A stretch of 64,000 nt of DNA, from positions 3,038,001 to 3,102,000 of the forward strand of contig NZ_CP104208.1 in assembly GCF_026230175.1 (NCBI RefSeq), in the 5' to 3' direction. This document shows positions 8,459-16,743 of this stretch, one piece after another. Position 1 is the first letter of the stretch; each line of letters opens with the position of its first letter. Source of the DNA: Desulfovibrio mangrovi (lineage in GTDB: Bacteria > Desulfobacterota > Desulfovibrionia > Desulfovibrionales > Desulfovibrionaceae). The position numbers and the translations under genes are program-made. A model generated the notes under the pieces. It saw nothing but the letters and a program-made list of their open reading frames with translations. It searched no databases and was not told where the DNA came from.

Positions 8459-9030
8459 GTTTGTGTCAGCCCTCCCGTATCCGCGTGAGTGTAGCTCTTG
8501 GCGCAAGCGGGACAGGCTAGTGAATCCCCAAGCTTTTCACCGCATTCGCACACCCAGCCTCGTACTCTGGCTGGATTTCCAAAAACCAGTGCATAAGCTG
8601 GAATATCTTTCGTAACAACAGAGCCTGCACCGACCATGGCATATGCACCGATGGTAACACCGCAAACGATGGTGCAATTTGCGCCAAGCGATGCTCCTTC
8701 GCAGACCCGGGTGTTACGGGCTTCGTCCATACGGTAAACGTGTGCTCTAGGATTAAAAACGTTGGTGAATACCATTGATGGTCCACAAAAAACGTTGTCT
8801 TCCAATGTAACACCTTTGTAGATGCTAACATTGTTTTGTATCTTGCAGCCATTGCCAACCGTTACATCCGGGCCGAGGACAACGTTTTGACCAATGTTGC
8901 ATTTTTTTCCGATGGAGGTTCCGGAAAGAACATGGCTGAAATGCCAAATCTTTGTGCCTTCACCGATGCTGGTACCTTCATCGACGTAAGAAGACTCATG
9001 TACAAAGTAGTTTTGTTCGAGGTCACTCAT
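8443..9030 (-). CDS. wbpD: UDP-3-amino-GlcNAcA N-acetyltransferase (WbpD/WlbB-like)
   Basis: A 195-residue left-handed beta-helix acyltransferase that should acetylate the 3-amino group of UDP-2-acetamido-3-amino-glucuronate. Hexapeptide repeats run from [10 protein letters not shown] through [20 protein letters not shown], and the family pattern [24 protein letters not shown] is present. The C-terminus has a zinc-ribbon-like CECGEKL...CPAC seen in WbpD-type enzymes. ATG 9030, preceded by AGGTG and 7 bases after the upstream stop, is preferred to the longer frame from 9108, which would overlap the dehydrogenase gene. It is last in a wbpE-wbpB-wbpD order. Confidence 0.85.
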   Translation of the reverse strand: MSDLEQNYFVHESSYVDEGTSIGEGTKIWHFSHVLSGTSIGKKCNIGQNVVLGPDVTVGNGCKIQNNVSIYKGVTLEDNVFCGPSMVFTNVFNPRAHVYRMDEARNTRVCEGASLGANCTIVCGVTIGAYAMVGAGSVVTKDIPAYALVFGNPARVRGWVCECGEKLGDSLACPACAKSYTHADTGGLTQTKRIA

Positions 9031-9037
9031 ATTGCAC

Positions 9038-10087
9038 CTAGTATTCGAGGGGCAGCGAAACGGTACGGCCGTCTCTGGCAGAAAGGTACGCTGCAATAAG
9101 TACTTCAAGAGACTTCAGGCCTTCCCTGCCGTCTGTTTCCGGTTCAGCATCGCCACGGAAAACATCAACTACATTTTTGTAGTATAGAGGATGTCCGAAA
9201 CCATACACAGAGGTGGTTTCGTAACTCGCTGACTGCACATTGTCGTCGTAGGGCTGCTTGTCAGCAAAATCCCAAGTGAGTATCTCATTGGCAGCAACCC
9301 CGCCTACACGCACGGTGCCCTTCTCGCCGATAATGGTAATGGATCCTTCATAGTTTTTGGGGTACGTACACATGGTGACCGCCATCGAGCCCAGTGCACC
9401 GTTCCGCCAGCGTACGTTCATGACACCGGTATCTTCCACTTCTATATTGCGGTTGGTGGAGGTCATAGCTTGGATATCTGCTACGGGACCGATCAGCCAT
9501 TCAATCAGGTCTACGTAATGGCTCGCCTGGTTCATAAAAGCCCCGCCGTCCAGTTCCCATGTCCCACGCCACTTCGCTTGGTCATAGTAGGCTTGAGGAC
9601 GAGTCCAGAAAACGTTCAGGTGTACCATGTGCAGCCGTCCGAAACGGTTTTCATCCATAGCGCGTTTTAATAACTGCAGCGTTGCGTTCCTTCGGTTCTG
9701 TTTTACCACGAAGAGGCGAACCCGAGCTTCGTCGCAAGCTTTGACCATGCGTACTCCATCTGCCCAGCGGGTTGCCATAGGCTTTTCCGTAATAACACTA
9801 ATCCCTGCGCTGGCAGCTTCCACGGCTTGCTGGGGGTGCAGCCCGCTAGGGGTACACAGAGCCACAACGTCAGGCTTCAGCTTCGTCAAAAGGTCAGTAT
9901 AGGAACGATAGCATGGAACATTATAAGTCTTCTCGACTTGTTCAGCTGCGTCTTTGGAAATATCGCAAGCTCCAATGAGTTCCAGATCGTCAGGAAACTT
10001 GCGGATGGATTCAAAATGATTTTTGGAAATGCGTCCGCAGCCGATGACCGCAACTTTTATTTTACGATTCTTGATAATTGGTAACAT
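9038..10087 (-). CDS. wbpB: UDP-GlcNAcA 3-dehydrogenase (WbpB/WlbA-like, Gfo/Idh family)
   Basis: A 349-residue NAD(P)-dependent oxidoreductase. The Rossmann start [16 protein letters not shown], the family EKP ([10 protein letters not shown]) and the substrate-domain pattern [18 protein letters not shown] with the catalytic-region histidine are all present. In the WbpB step C3 of UDP-GlcNAc-uronic acid is oxidised so that WbpE can aminate it. The second ATG (10087), 6 bases after AAGGA, is favoured over 10093. Its C-terminal half is clearly paralogous to 12184-13242 (shared NGALGSM, GEKG, TWDF blocks). No WbpA dehydrogenase supplying UDP-GlcNAcA is in the window. Confidence 0.85.
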   Translation of the reverse strand: MLPIIKNRKIKVAVIGCGRISKNHFESIRKFPDDLELIGACDISKDAAEQVEKTYNVPCYRSYTDLLTKLKPDVVALCTPSGLHPQQAVEAASAGISVITEKPMATRWADGVRMVKACDEARVRLFVVKQNRRNATLQLLKRAMDENRFGRLHMVHLNVFWTRPQAYYDQAKWRGTWELDGGAFMNQASHYVDLIEWLIGPVADIQAMTSTNRNIEVEDTGVMNVRWRNGALGSMAVTMCTYPKNYEGSITIIGEKGTVRVGGVAANEILTWDFADKQPYDDNVQSASYETTSVYGFGHPLYYKNVVDVFRGDAEPETDGREGLKSLEVLIAAYLSARDGRTVSLPLEY

Positions 10088-10145
10088 GTTCATTCCTTCA
10101 ATTTTGCTAATCCGCAGAATGGCGTAAATTACAAGTGTGCAGAGC

Positions 10146-11309
10146 TTAAATCTCTATAGAGGTCAACGTGTCCGCAATGAACGCAACGCTATCCTCTGAA
10201 AGATAGGGATGGAAGGGCACGCTGAATATTTCTTCCGATAACCTTGAAGCAACAGGGAAATCGTCGGGGTGATAGTTGTAAGACTTATAGGCGGTAAGGA
10301 ATGGGAGCGGAGTCGGGTAGTATATAGCAGTAGGAATACCGCGCTCCTTTAAGGCTTCCAAAACAGACTCTCTGTTGCTAGATAGTAAGGAGTATTGCGC
10401 CCAAGCACTTTTTCGGCCAATGGGGACACTCGGAAGAGTCAGATTTGAACAGGCAGCCAGGCGTGATTGATAAAGATCAGCAACCTGCTGCCGTCTTTCA
10501 AGTTCATCCTCAAAGACTTCAAGCTTCGCCAGCAAAATAGCCGCTTGAATAGTATCTAAGCGCCCATTCATGCCAATACGGATGTTGTCATACTTGTGCG
10601 CTCCTTTGCCGTGAACACGCAAAGACTTCATGACCTCCGCCAGTTCAGGGTCTTCTGTGAATACGGCTCCGCCGTCTCCGTAGCAGCCAAGAGGTTTGGC
10701 TGGGAAGAAGCTGGTAGCGGCAGCATCACACCCCATGGCGCACGCCCTGCGTCCATCCCATTCACATCCAAAAGATTGGGCAGCGTCCTGCAGGACATAC
10801 AATCCTGCACTTTTTGCAACGGGGATAATCTTTTCATAATGGGCTGCTATGCCGAACAAATCTACGGGGATGACCGCTCGAGGCACAAGGCGATGGCTGG
10901 TGGATAACTGAGGCAATGGGTGCAATGAGGCGTTTCCCGTCTCAACGGCTGCTATTGCATCTTGTAGCTTGTCGGGATCCATGCAGAAGGTCACGGGATC
11001 GACATCCACAAATATTGGCGTAGCGCCAAGCAGGGATACAACCTCTGCAGTAGCAAAGAAGGTAAAGTTGGGTACAAATACTGCGTCACCGGGGCCGATT
11101 CCCCATGCCATGAGTGGAAGCAGAAGCGCGTCCGTTCCAGAAGCACAGCTGAGGGCATGGGAAGCTCCGCAAAAAGAGGCCAATTCCTTCTCCAGTTGGT
11201 TTACTTCAGGCCCCATTATATATTTACCATGCTTAAGCACGGCATCAATTCGGTTACGAACTTCTTGTTCGATGCGTTCAAATTGAGCATTTAAATCAAC
11301 AAATTGCAT
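10146..11309 (-). CDS. wbpE: PLP-dependent sugar aminotransferase (WbpE-like, DegT/DnrJ/EryC1)
   Basis: A 387-residue aminotransferase expected to convert the 3-keto-uronic acid nucleotide to the 3-amino form. It starts MQFVDLNAQFERIEQEV, typical of WbpE. The PLP region includes SCASGTDALLLPLMAWGIGPGD, VDLFGIAAHYEKI, LQDAAQSFGCEWDGRRAC and the Schiff-base lysine in TSFFPAKPLGCYGDGGAV. The set wbpE-wbpB-wbpD reads as one minus-strand operon with gaps of 58 and 7 bases. The product would be UDP-2,3-diacetamido-2,3-dideoxy-glucuronate, usually destined for an O-antigen or a glycoprotein glycan. Confidence 0.88.
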   Translation of the reverse strand: MQFVDLNAQFERIEQEVRNRIDAVLKHGKYIMGPEVNQLEKELASFCGASHALSCASGTDALLLPLMAWGIGPGDAVFVPNFTFFATAEVVSLLGATPIFVDVDPVTFCMDPDKLQDAIAAVETGNASLHPLPQLSTSHRLVPRAVIPVDLFGIAAHYEKIIPVAKSAGLYVLQDAAQSFGCEWDGRRACAMGCDAAATSFFPAKPLGCYGDGGAVFTEDPELAEVMKSLRVHGKGAHKYDNIRIGMNGRLDTIQAAILLAKLEVFEDELERRQQVADLYQSRLAACSNLTLPSVPIGRKSAWAQYSLLSSNRESVLEALKERGIPTAIYYPTPLPFLTAYKSYNYHPDDFPVASRLSEEIFSVPFHPYLSEDSVAFIADTLTSIEI

Positions 11310-12183
11310 AATGATTCCCTTGAAGAGACAGGTTGTTCAACCAGAAAAGCAGCTGCACAGGAAAGCGTAAAAGGGATACCGCCAATCATCCAAATAAACA
11401 AGCTTGACGGGCAACGTTGAGGCACAGTAGGCTTCAGCGCTATCATTAATATCAGTAAGCCTGTCTTGCGGGGTGTCCCCTCGCCGCTCGCCATCAGGAT
11501 AAGGGCTTGGAGTCTCTTTTAGGTCGAATTGCCTGTCTTGTGGTCGTGAGTTTGAGCAATAGATAATTGGGCATCAAGCGGAGTCTGATCACTTCCTCTA
11601 TGAAAACTCTGTCTGCTTTTGATGACAGGCTCTGGCTTTGCTCCCGTGAGGTCTATTTGGGCTCGCCGTTACCGACCTGTGTTGGGGCGAAAGGTTTGTT
11701 GGTGGCCTGAGTGTGCATCTGTGAAAAAACAGCTTGAAAATATTGAGATGGCTTTGAACTGAAAAGGGCAAGGCATGTCAATCTTTTTGGTGTCCCTGCT
11801 CAGTATATAAGCGTTCTGCCTTTCGCGGAAAAGCATGGATTGAAAGTGCTTGAGGGATAATCCTCAGAGCGTTGAAGGCGAGGGTAGATGCATACACGCT
11901 GGGCCATCCTGCTTCTGCTGCAAGCCTTTTGACGGTTATGGCGATGGTGGCGTTGTACATATGTGAAGCTGGGGAGTTTGCCCCCCCCTCCTTGATTTGA
12001 ACGAGACAGAGGTCTGTTTTGGAATTAATGGATGGAAGCATTGCAGGATGCTTTTTTGTTGCCTAACTTATCCATTTTATTTTCATTTTAGTTTGAGATC
12101 GTGTTGCTAGAGGCGTGTAGCTACTATTGGAAAATTAGCTCGTATGCATCATAAAAACGTAATTTATTAAGAAGAGTGCTGTT
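11310..12183. other. Divergent spacer with no convincing gene
   Basis: This 874-base region separates the minus-strand wbpE operon from the plus-strand island genes, so it must hold both promoters, though I cannot place them with confidence. Short frames exist (for example 11600-11710 on plus and 11778-12041 on minus) but none has a ribosome site plus a recognisable product. Composition varies, and the middle looks like decayed coding DNA. Nothing resembling a JUMPstart element was seen. Confidence 0.4.
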
Positions 12184-13242
12184 ATGATTCGTTTTGGAAT
12201 AATTGGAGCAGGTAGAGTTGTTTCGCCAAGGTACGTTGATGTCTTTACACAGGAGCTTAAAGACACTTCTGTTGTTGCGGTGTGCGATTTGGTAAGAGAA
12301 AAGGCTGTGGATGTTTCGGCCAGGTTGGGAGCTGAGGTCGCTGTAGATAAAGAAGCGCTTTTGAAGCGCAGTGATATTGATGCAGTTATTATTGCCAGCG
12401 AGTCCGGCAAGCATTTTGAGCATGCCAAGCAGGCTTTGTTGGCGGGCAAGCATGTTGTTGTAGAAAAGCCGCCGTGCATGTTGCCAGCACAACTCGATGA
12501 GCTTGTTGCTTTAGCGCGTACGCAACAGCGTATGTTTGCACCCATTTTCCAGAACAGGTACAACCCCGCTATGCGTGCCGTTAAGCAGGCTGCGCAAGCC
12601 GGTCGTTTTGGAAAGATCGTACTTGCCACTTTCAGGCTGCGGTGGTGCCGTTACCAAGACTACTACGAGGATGGTTGGCATGGTACTTGGGCTATGGACG
12701 GCGGCGTGATTAACCAGCAGGCGATTCACCATGTGGATGCTCTCCAGTGGGTTTGCGGGCCAGTCAGCGAAGTGACGGCTTTTAAGGCCAACGCGTTGAA
12801 CAAGCTTGAAGCTGAGGATACCATGATTGCGAGTCTTCGGTTTGCCAATGGTGCGCTTGGTTCCATGGAAGCCACAACCGCTGCGCGGCCTAAAGATTTT
12901 GAAGCATCTCTTTCAATTGTTGGTGAAAAGGGACTCGTGGTGATCGGGGGCATCGCCCTGAACAAGATTGAAACATGGGACTTTATTGAGCGTCTTCCTG
13001 AGGATGACACAATTTCTCTGACCCATTCCCAAGAAGTTCCTACCGGCTATGGGCTGTCTCACGGGCCATTGTTGCAAGATATAGTAAGCAGATTGAACGA
13101 TGGTTCACTTGAGCCGCCTATCACTCCAGAAAGCTGCCGCCCGACTATTGAGCTTGTTCATGCGGTGTACCGCAGCATTGAAGACAGAATGCCTGTGCAG
13201 CTTAAAGATTCCCCGCTTTCTGTGCGGCTTGGAAGAGGCTAG
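12184..13242 (+). CDS. Gfo/Idh/MocA oxidoreductase, WbpB paralogue
   Basis: A 352-residue NAD(P)-dependent sugar dehydrogenase. It has the Rossmann motif FGIIGAGRVVSPRYVDVF, the EKP motif VVVEKPPCML and GTWAMDGGVINQQAIHHVDAL with the conserved histidine pair. Its C-terminal half matches the 9038-10087 WbpB-like protein block by block (EDT, NGALGSM, PK-x2-E, GEKG, TWDF, YG-x2-H-x-PL). It probably oxidises a sugar nucleotide at C3 or C4, but the substrate may differ. It is the first plus-strand gene and is 5 bases from the shikimate-dehydrogenase-like gene, so the two are one operon. Confidence 0.82.
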   Translation: MIRFGIIGAGRVVSPRYVDVFTQELKDTSVVAVCDLVREKAVDVSARLGAEVAVDKEALLKRSDIDAVIIASESGKHFEHAKQALLAGKHVVVEKPPCMLPAQLDELVALARTQQRMFAPIFQNRYNPAMRAVKQAAQAGRFGKIVLATFRLRWCRYQDYYEDGWHGTWAMDGGVINQQAIHHVDALQWVCGPVSEVTAFKANALNKLEAEDTMIASLRFANGALGSMEATTAARPKDFEASLSIVGEKGLVVIGGIALNKIETWDFIERLPEDDTISLTHSQEVPTGYGLSHGPLLQDIVSRLNDGSLEPPITPESCRPTIELVHAVYRSIEDRMPVQLKDSPLSVRLGRG

Positions 13243-13247
13243 TTGTC

Positions 13248-14276
13248 ATGACCTCTCCTTTGGATTGTATTTCTAACGTTGTAGACACTACGCGCGTTCA
13301 GTTTTACGCAGCTATTTTAGGTGCAAATCCTTCACAAGGGGCCCGTTCTCCCAAGCTTTGGAATGCAGCTTTTGCCAAGCTCGGTATCTCTGGGGAAATG
13401 GTGCCAATGGATGTAGCACCTGAGAAGCTAGGGGCGCTGGTGGATGCGTTGCGTGAGGATGCTCGGTTTATCGGCGGAGCAGTTGCAATGCCGTATAAGA
13501 CCGCCATTATCCCGTATCTCGACAGAGTTGATAAACAAGCGCAAGCTATCGGTGCTATAAATTGTATCTATAGGTCGGCGGAAGGCCTTGTGGGATGTAA
13601 TACCGATGGAGCTGGCGCCTTGTGGAGCTTGGAACAATCCGTTGGAAGTATAAAAGGTAAAAGCGTGTTGGCTATTGGCTGCGGCGGTGCCGGAGTTGCT
13701 GTCGCAACGCATATAGCTTATGCGTTGGGTGCTAGCGGAACGTTATTGCTTGCCAACCGTGATCCACAAAAGGCAGCCTATCTACAGAAAAAGTTGGAAG
13801 GTGTATGTGCGGTGCGAGTTGTTCCCACGCCGCCTTCTGAGGCTGATTTGAAAGATGCCCAGATTGTTGTTAATTGCACGAGCTTGGGTTTTGGCCCTAT
13901 CCTCGAGGCTGATGGCCGTGCTCAAAGTCAGCGTTTTTATACCCCACTGGCATTAGCAGATATCAACCCTTCCGTGCCTGCCGGGCCCAATGCTGAAGCT
14001 CGTTATTGTGCGGCCGCCAGTGCGGAGATAGGGGCGAATATGGCTGCATCCTTGCGGCTCCTTTCGGTGGCCTGTCCCGAAGTTGTTATGGATATTGTGT
14101 ACCAACCCCAGATAACCGCGTTGTTGGCGCTGGCTTCAATGTTCGGAGCTAAAACCGTGAATGGCTTGGGAATGAATTTAGAGCAAGCTGTTATTGCCTT
14201 TGATAAGGCAACTGCGGGAGTTGGGCTGCGTTCAAGTGACGTTAATGTTGTTCGTCAGGCTATGCAGGAACTTTAA
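13248..14276 (+). CDS. Shikimate/quinate dehydrogenase-like oxidoreductase
   Basis: A 342-residue protein, longer than typical AroE (~270). The catalytic lysine (MPYKTAI, K84), the catalytic aspartate (GCNTDGAGAL, D120), a dinucleotide loop (GCGGAG) and the terminal GLGMNLEQAV are present. The carboxylate-binding S-x-S of AroE is altered: the family S-K-S-P is ARSP here, and the usual histidine of SPxxHN is tryptophan (SPKLWNAAF). The NADP-selecting NRT reads NRD. It should reduce or oxidise a shikimate-like carbocycle, but a different substrate is likely. Its place between a sugar dehydrogenase and a DAHP synthase homologue, inside a glycan island, is unusual. Confidence 0.78.
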   Translation: MTSPLDCISNVVDTTRVQFYAAILGANPSQGARSPKLWNAAFAKLGISGEMVPMDVAPEKLGALVDALREDARFIGGAVAMPYKTAIIPYLDRVDKQAQAIGAINCIYRSAEGLVGCNTDGAGALWSLEQSVGSIKGKSVLAIGCGGAGVAVATHIAYALGASGTLLLANRDPQKAAYLQKKLEGVCAVRVVPTPPSEADLKDAQIVVNCTSLGFGPILEADGRAQSQRFYTPLALADINPSVPAGPNAEARYCAAASAEIGANMAASLRLLSVACPEVVMDIVYQPQITALLALASMFGAKTVNGLGMNLEQAVIAFDKATAGVGLRSSDVNVVRQAMQEL

Positions 14277-14295
14277 AGATAGTAAGGATAGAATT

Positions 14296-15222
14296 ATGAA
14301 GGATATTACCAAAAACGATATTCTTAACAATATTCCGCTTGTTTGCCGCCCCGATGTTCCCAGAGAAGTAAAGGCCGGGAACGTGAAGATCGGTGGGGAA
14401 GGGCTTGTTATTATGGCAGGCCCATGCACCGTTGAAGGGCGTGAGCAAATTCATGAGATTGCACACGCTGTAAAAGAATCCGGCGCTAATATGCTTAGAG
14501 GCGGCGTGTTTAAGCCCCTTACATTTCCCTACGGTGATCCTCTTGCCCAGCCGGATGCTGATTTGGGGCTTCCTGCTGTTGACAGAACCATAGTTCTTTC
14601 CCCTGAAGAGGCGTGGGTTGCTGCTGAGCGTCGGTATGGCTTTCTTCGCGATGCAGGCGATAAGTATGGTCTTGCTGTTGTTTCCGAAATTTTGCGTGCT
14701 GATCATGTGAAAAAAATGGAACCCTACGTAGACATGTTCCAGGTGGGGTATCGCCATATGTTTAATATGGATTTGATTCTTGCGCTGTGCGAAACGGAGA
14801 AACCCGTATTGTTGAAGCGTCACTATGGCGAGAGTCTGCGTTCCTTGTTGGGTGTTTGTGAGCATTTTGAAGTGCGCGGAAAAAGAAATTTTGCGGTATG
14901 TGAGCGCGGCGTAAGCGTTCCTCACACTCATAATGTTGATTCCCGAGCAGTGTTGGATATTCAGGCCATTCCTGCAATGCGAGAATATGCGCCCACTGTT
15001 CCGGTTATTATTGATCCTAGCCACGCGACATTTAAGCGTTCCTATGTTGCTGCCATGTCTCGCGCTGCTATTGCCGCTGGTGGAGATGGCCTTCTGATCG
15101 AGGTGCATGCCGATCCTGAAAATGCATGGGTGGACCCGCTTCAGGCGCTTGGGTTTGCCGCATTTGGCGAGCTTATGGGCGAAATGCGTGCTATTGGTAA
15201 GGTGCTTGGCAGGACTTTGTAG
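14296..15222 (+). CDS. DAHP-synthase-like (type I-beta/KDO8P family) enzyme
   Basis: A 308-residue TIM barrel that should condense phosphoenolpyruvate with an aldose phosphate to a 3-deoxy-2-ulosonate phosphate. Metal ligands are intact: Cys44 in MAGPCTVEGRE, His in DPSHATF, Glu in IEVHADPE and the following Asp. PEP-site residues appear as VLLKRHYGES and CERGV. The aldose-phosphate motif KPRTS of true DAHP synthases reads KPLTFPY (73-79), losing the arginine, and a ~25-residue insert follows. ATG 14296, with AAGGA upstream and 19 bases after the previous stop, is chosen over the longer frame. Role in this island: see findings. Confidence 0.8.
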   Translation: MKDITKNDILNNIPLVCRPDVPREVKAGNVKIGGEGLVIMAGPCTVEGREQIHEIAHAVKESGANMLRGGVFKPLTFPYGDPLAQPDADLGLPAVDRTIVLSPEEAWVAAERRYGFLRDAGDKYGLAVVSEILRADHVKKMEPYVDMFQVGYRHMFNMDLILALCETEKPVLLKRHYGESLRSLLGVCEHFEVRGKRNFAVCERGVSVPHTHNVDSRAVLDIQAIPAMREYAPTVPVIIDPSHATFKRSYVAAMSRAAIAAGGDGLLIEVHADPENAWVDPLQALGFAAFGELMGEMRAIGKVLGRTL

Positions 15223-15246
15223 CTTTGGGGTAAGCGTGGAATAATA

Positions 15247-15438
15247 ATGACGTATGATGGTGTGGAGATGCCTATACGTTTTACAGAGTATCCATGGCTA
15301 TCTGAAGACACTGGCTTTATTTATCGTGTTTGTAAGTTTAGAGAAGCAACCTTGATGCTTCCGTTCTTTAAAAAAGCCAAAAGGCTGCAAGTGGACTATG
15401 GAGGTCAAGCTTTGCTGTCGTCGGTGGGGAATGTATGA
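15247..15438 (+). CDS. Small hypothetical protein, 63 residues, coupled to the cytidylyltransferase
   Basis: An ATG-started frame 24 bases after the DAHP-synthase-like stop. Its stop TGA (15436-15438) overlaps the next gene's ATG at 15435, a coupling arrangement that supports real translation. The peptide is aromatic-rich (TEYPWLSEDTGFIYRVCKF) with a basic centre. No family was recognised. It could be a cofactor-like small subunit or a remnant. Confidence 0.45.
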   Translation: MTYDGVEMPIRFTEYPWLSEDTGFIYRVCKFREATLMLPFFKKAKRLQVDYGGQALLSSVGNV

Positions 15439-16166
15439 TGCGTAAAGTTCTGGCAGTAATCCCAGCTCGAGGGGGTTCAAAAGGAATTCCTCGAAAGAAC
15501 ATTATTGATATTGATGGGAAGCCTCTTGTGGCCTATAGCATAGAGGCCGCATTAAATGCAAAGAACATTGATAAGGTAATAGTTTCGACAGACGATGAAG
15601 AAATTGCGGCAATTGCGAAAAGCTATGGAGCAGAAGTTCCCTTTTTGCGCCCGCCGGAACTCTCTGGAGACAACATTACTTTGGCGTACGTTGTGCTGCA
15701 TGCGCTGCAATGGTATGACGAACGTGGCGAGGTGTTTGATGCAGTAATGTCTTTGCAGCCGACTGCACCGCTTATTTCATCCCAAACACTTACCGATGTT
15801 GTAAGTCTTTTTCACGCTAAAAATGCGAAAGCTGTTACAACAGTCTGCAAAGCTCCAACGCATCCTTATTTGGCAAAACGGCTATTAGAAGATCAAGAAA
15901 TAGAAGCATTTGTTGCGCCTCCGCCCGGAGCAGTCTTATTTCCCCGCCAGAAAAGAGAGCCAGCTTACGTAATCAACGGAGCAGTTTATCTTCGCGATAG
16001 AGAGCTGTTGGAAAATCTTGAAGCCAATAGCTATAATTTAGGTTCCAAACCGTATGCTGTCGTCATGAGCAGTGAAGAGTCTGTTGATGTGAATGAACCG
16101 TTTGACCTGAATATTGCAGCCTTTTTTCTTCAAAAACGACGTTCCGGAGATGCAGGTGAATCCTAA
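15435..16166 (+). CDS. CMP-sugar synthetase (NeuA/acylneuraminate cytidylyltransferase family)
   Basis: A 243-residue enzyme that activates a 2-keto-3-deoxy acid with CTP. The signature VIPARGGSKGIPRKNI is complete, followed by DIDGKPLVAYSIEAAL, VIVSTDDEEIA and the mid-protein SLQPTAPL. It lies two genes after the DAHP-synthase-like enzyme, so the acid it activates may be that enzyme's product rather than a nonulosonic acid. A second, fused cytidylyltransferase for the nonulosonate branch is at 21464. Starts at ATG 15435 or 15438. Confidence 0.88.
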   Translation: MMRKVLAVIPARGGSKGIPRKNIIDIDGKPLVAYSIEAALNAKNIDKVIVSTDDEEIAAIAKSYGAEVPFLRPPELSGDNITLAYVVLHALQWYDERGEVFDAVMSLQPTAPLISSQTLTDVVSLFHAKNAKAVTTVCKAPTHPYLAKRLLEDQEIEAFVAPPPGAVLFPRQKREPAYVINGAVYLRDRELLENLEANSYNLGSKPYAVVMSSEESVDVNEPFDLNIAAFFLQKRRSGDAGES

Positions 16167-16740
16167 GCGCTCATTTAGCGTAGCACTTGGCAAAGATGTG
16201 CAAATTCCATTTGACTCCGTTCTTAAGTGTCCGGAGATTTCAATTGGTGACAATACGCGAATTAATGGTGCAATTAACATTCGCGGGAATGCTAATTGCT
16301 CTATAGGAAATTACTGTGCATTTGGTTATGGAATTACAATTGTTACAACAAATCACCTAACCAGTTTTGCTAACCTTCAGGTTGCAATGAACCGAAAATT
16401 TGGCTTTTTGCCTCTTGAGCAGGCCGACTCGCCAGTTCGCATTGGTCATAATGTGTGGCTTGGTGACAATGTGACGGTATTGTCTGGAGTGACTATTGGA
16501 AATGGCGCAATCGTCGGTGCCGGTAGTGTTGTAACTAAAGATGTGCCCGCTTACAGCATAAATTATGGTGTGCCCGCAAAGTTTGGGCGGTTTAGATTTG
16601 CACCTGAAATTCAGCAAGTTCTTGAAGAAGTTGAATGGTGGTCTTGGTCTGACGACAAGATTGCCAGAAATGCAGTTTTTTTTAATTCCAACCTTGAACT
16701 TGTCAATGAGAAAACATTGCGCGAGCTCATTATTTCTTAG
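16150..16740 (+). CDS. Hexapeptide O-acetyltransferase (XAT/CatB-like)
   Basis: A 196-residue beta-helix acetyltransferase. Hexapeptide repeats run from ISIGDNTRINGAINIRG to [20 protein letters not shown], with the family catalytic loop around TTNHLTSF. The C-terminal EEVEWWSWSDDKI is typical of xenobiotic-acetyltransferase-type enzymes, which in glycan clusters put O-acetyl groups on sugars. ATG 16150 overlaps the previous gene by 17 bases; an in-frame TTG at 16114 is the alternative. Confidence 0.8.
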   Translation: MQVNPKRSFSVALGKDVQIPFDSVLKCPEISIGDNTRINGAINIRGNANCSIGNYCAFGYGITIVTTNHLTSFANLQVAMNRKFGFLPLEQADSPVRIGHNVWLGDNVTVLSGVTIGNGAIVGAGSVVTKDVPAYSINYGVPAKFGRFRFAPEIQQVLEEVEWWSWSDDKIARNAVFFNSNLELVNEKTLRELIIS

Positions 16741-16743
16741 TAT

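Noticed and set aside
11778-12041. 87-codon minus-strand frame in the divergent spacer as a transposase fragment
   Set aside because: No transposase motif, inverted repeats or target duplication could be identified.
14296-15222. Treating the DAHP-synthase-like gene as ordinary aromatic biosynthesis
   Set aside because: The E4P motif is altered, the gene sits in an AT-rich glycan island, and Desulfovibrio-type aromatic synthesis need not use DAHP synthase.
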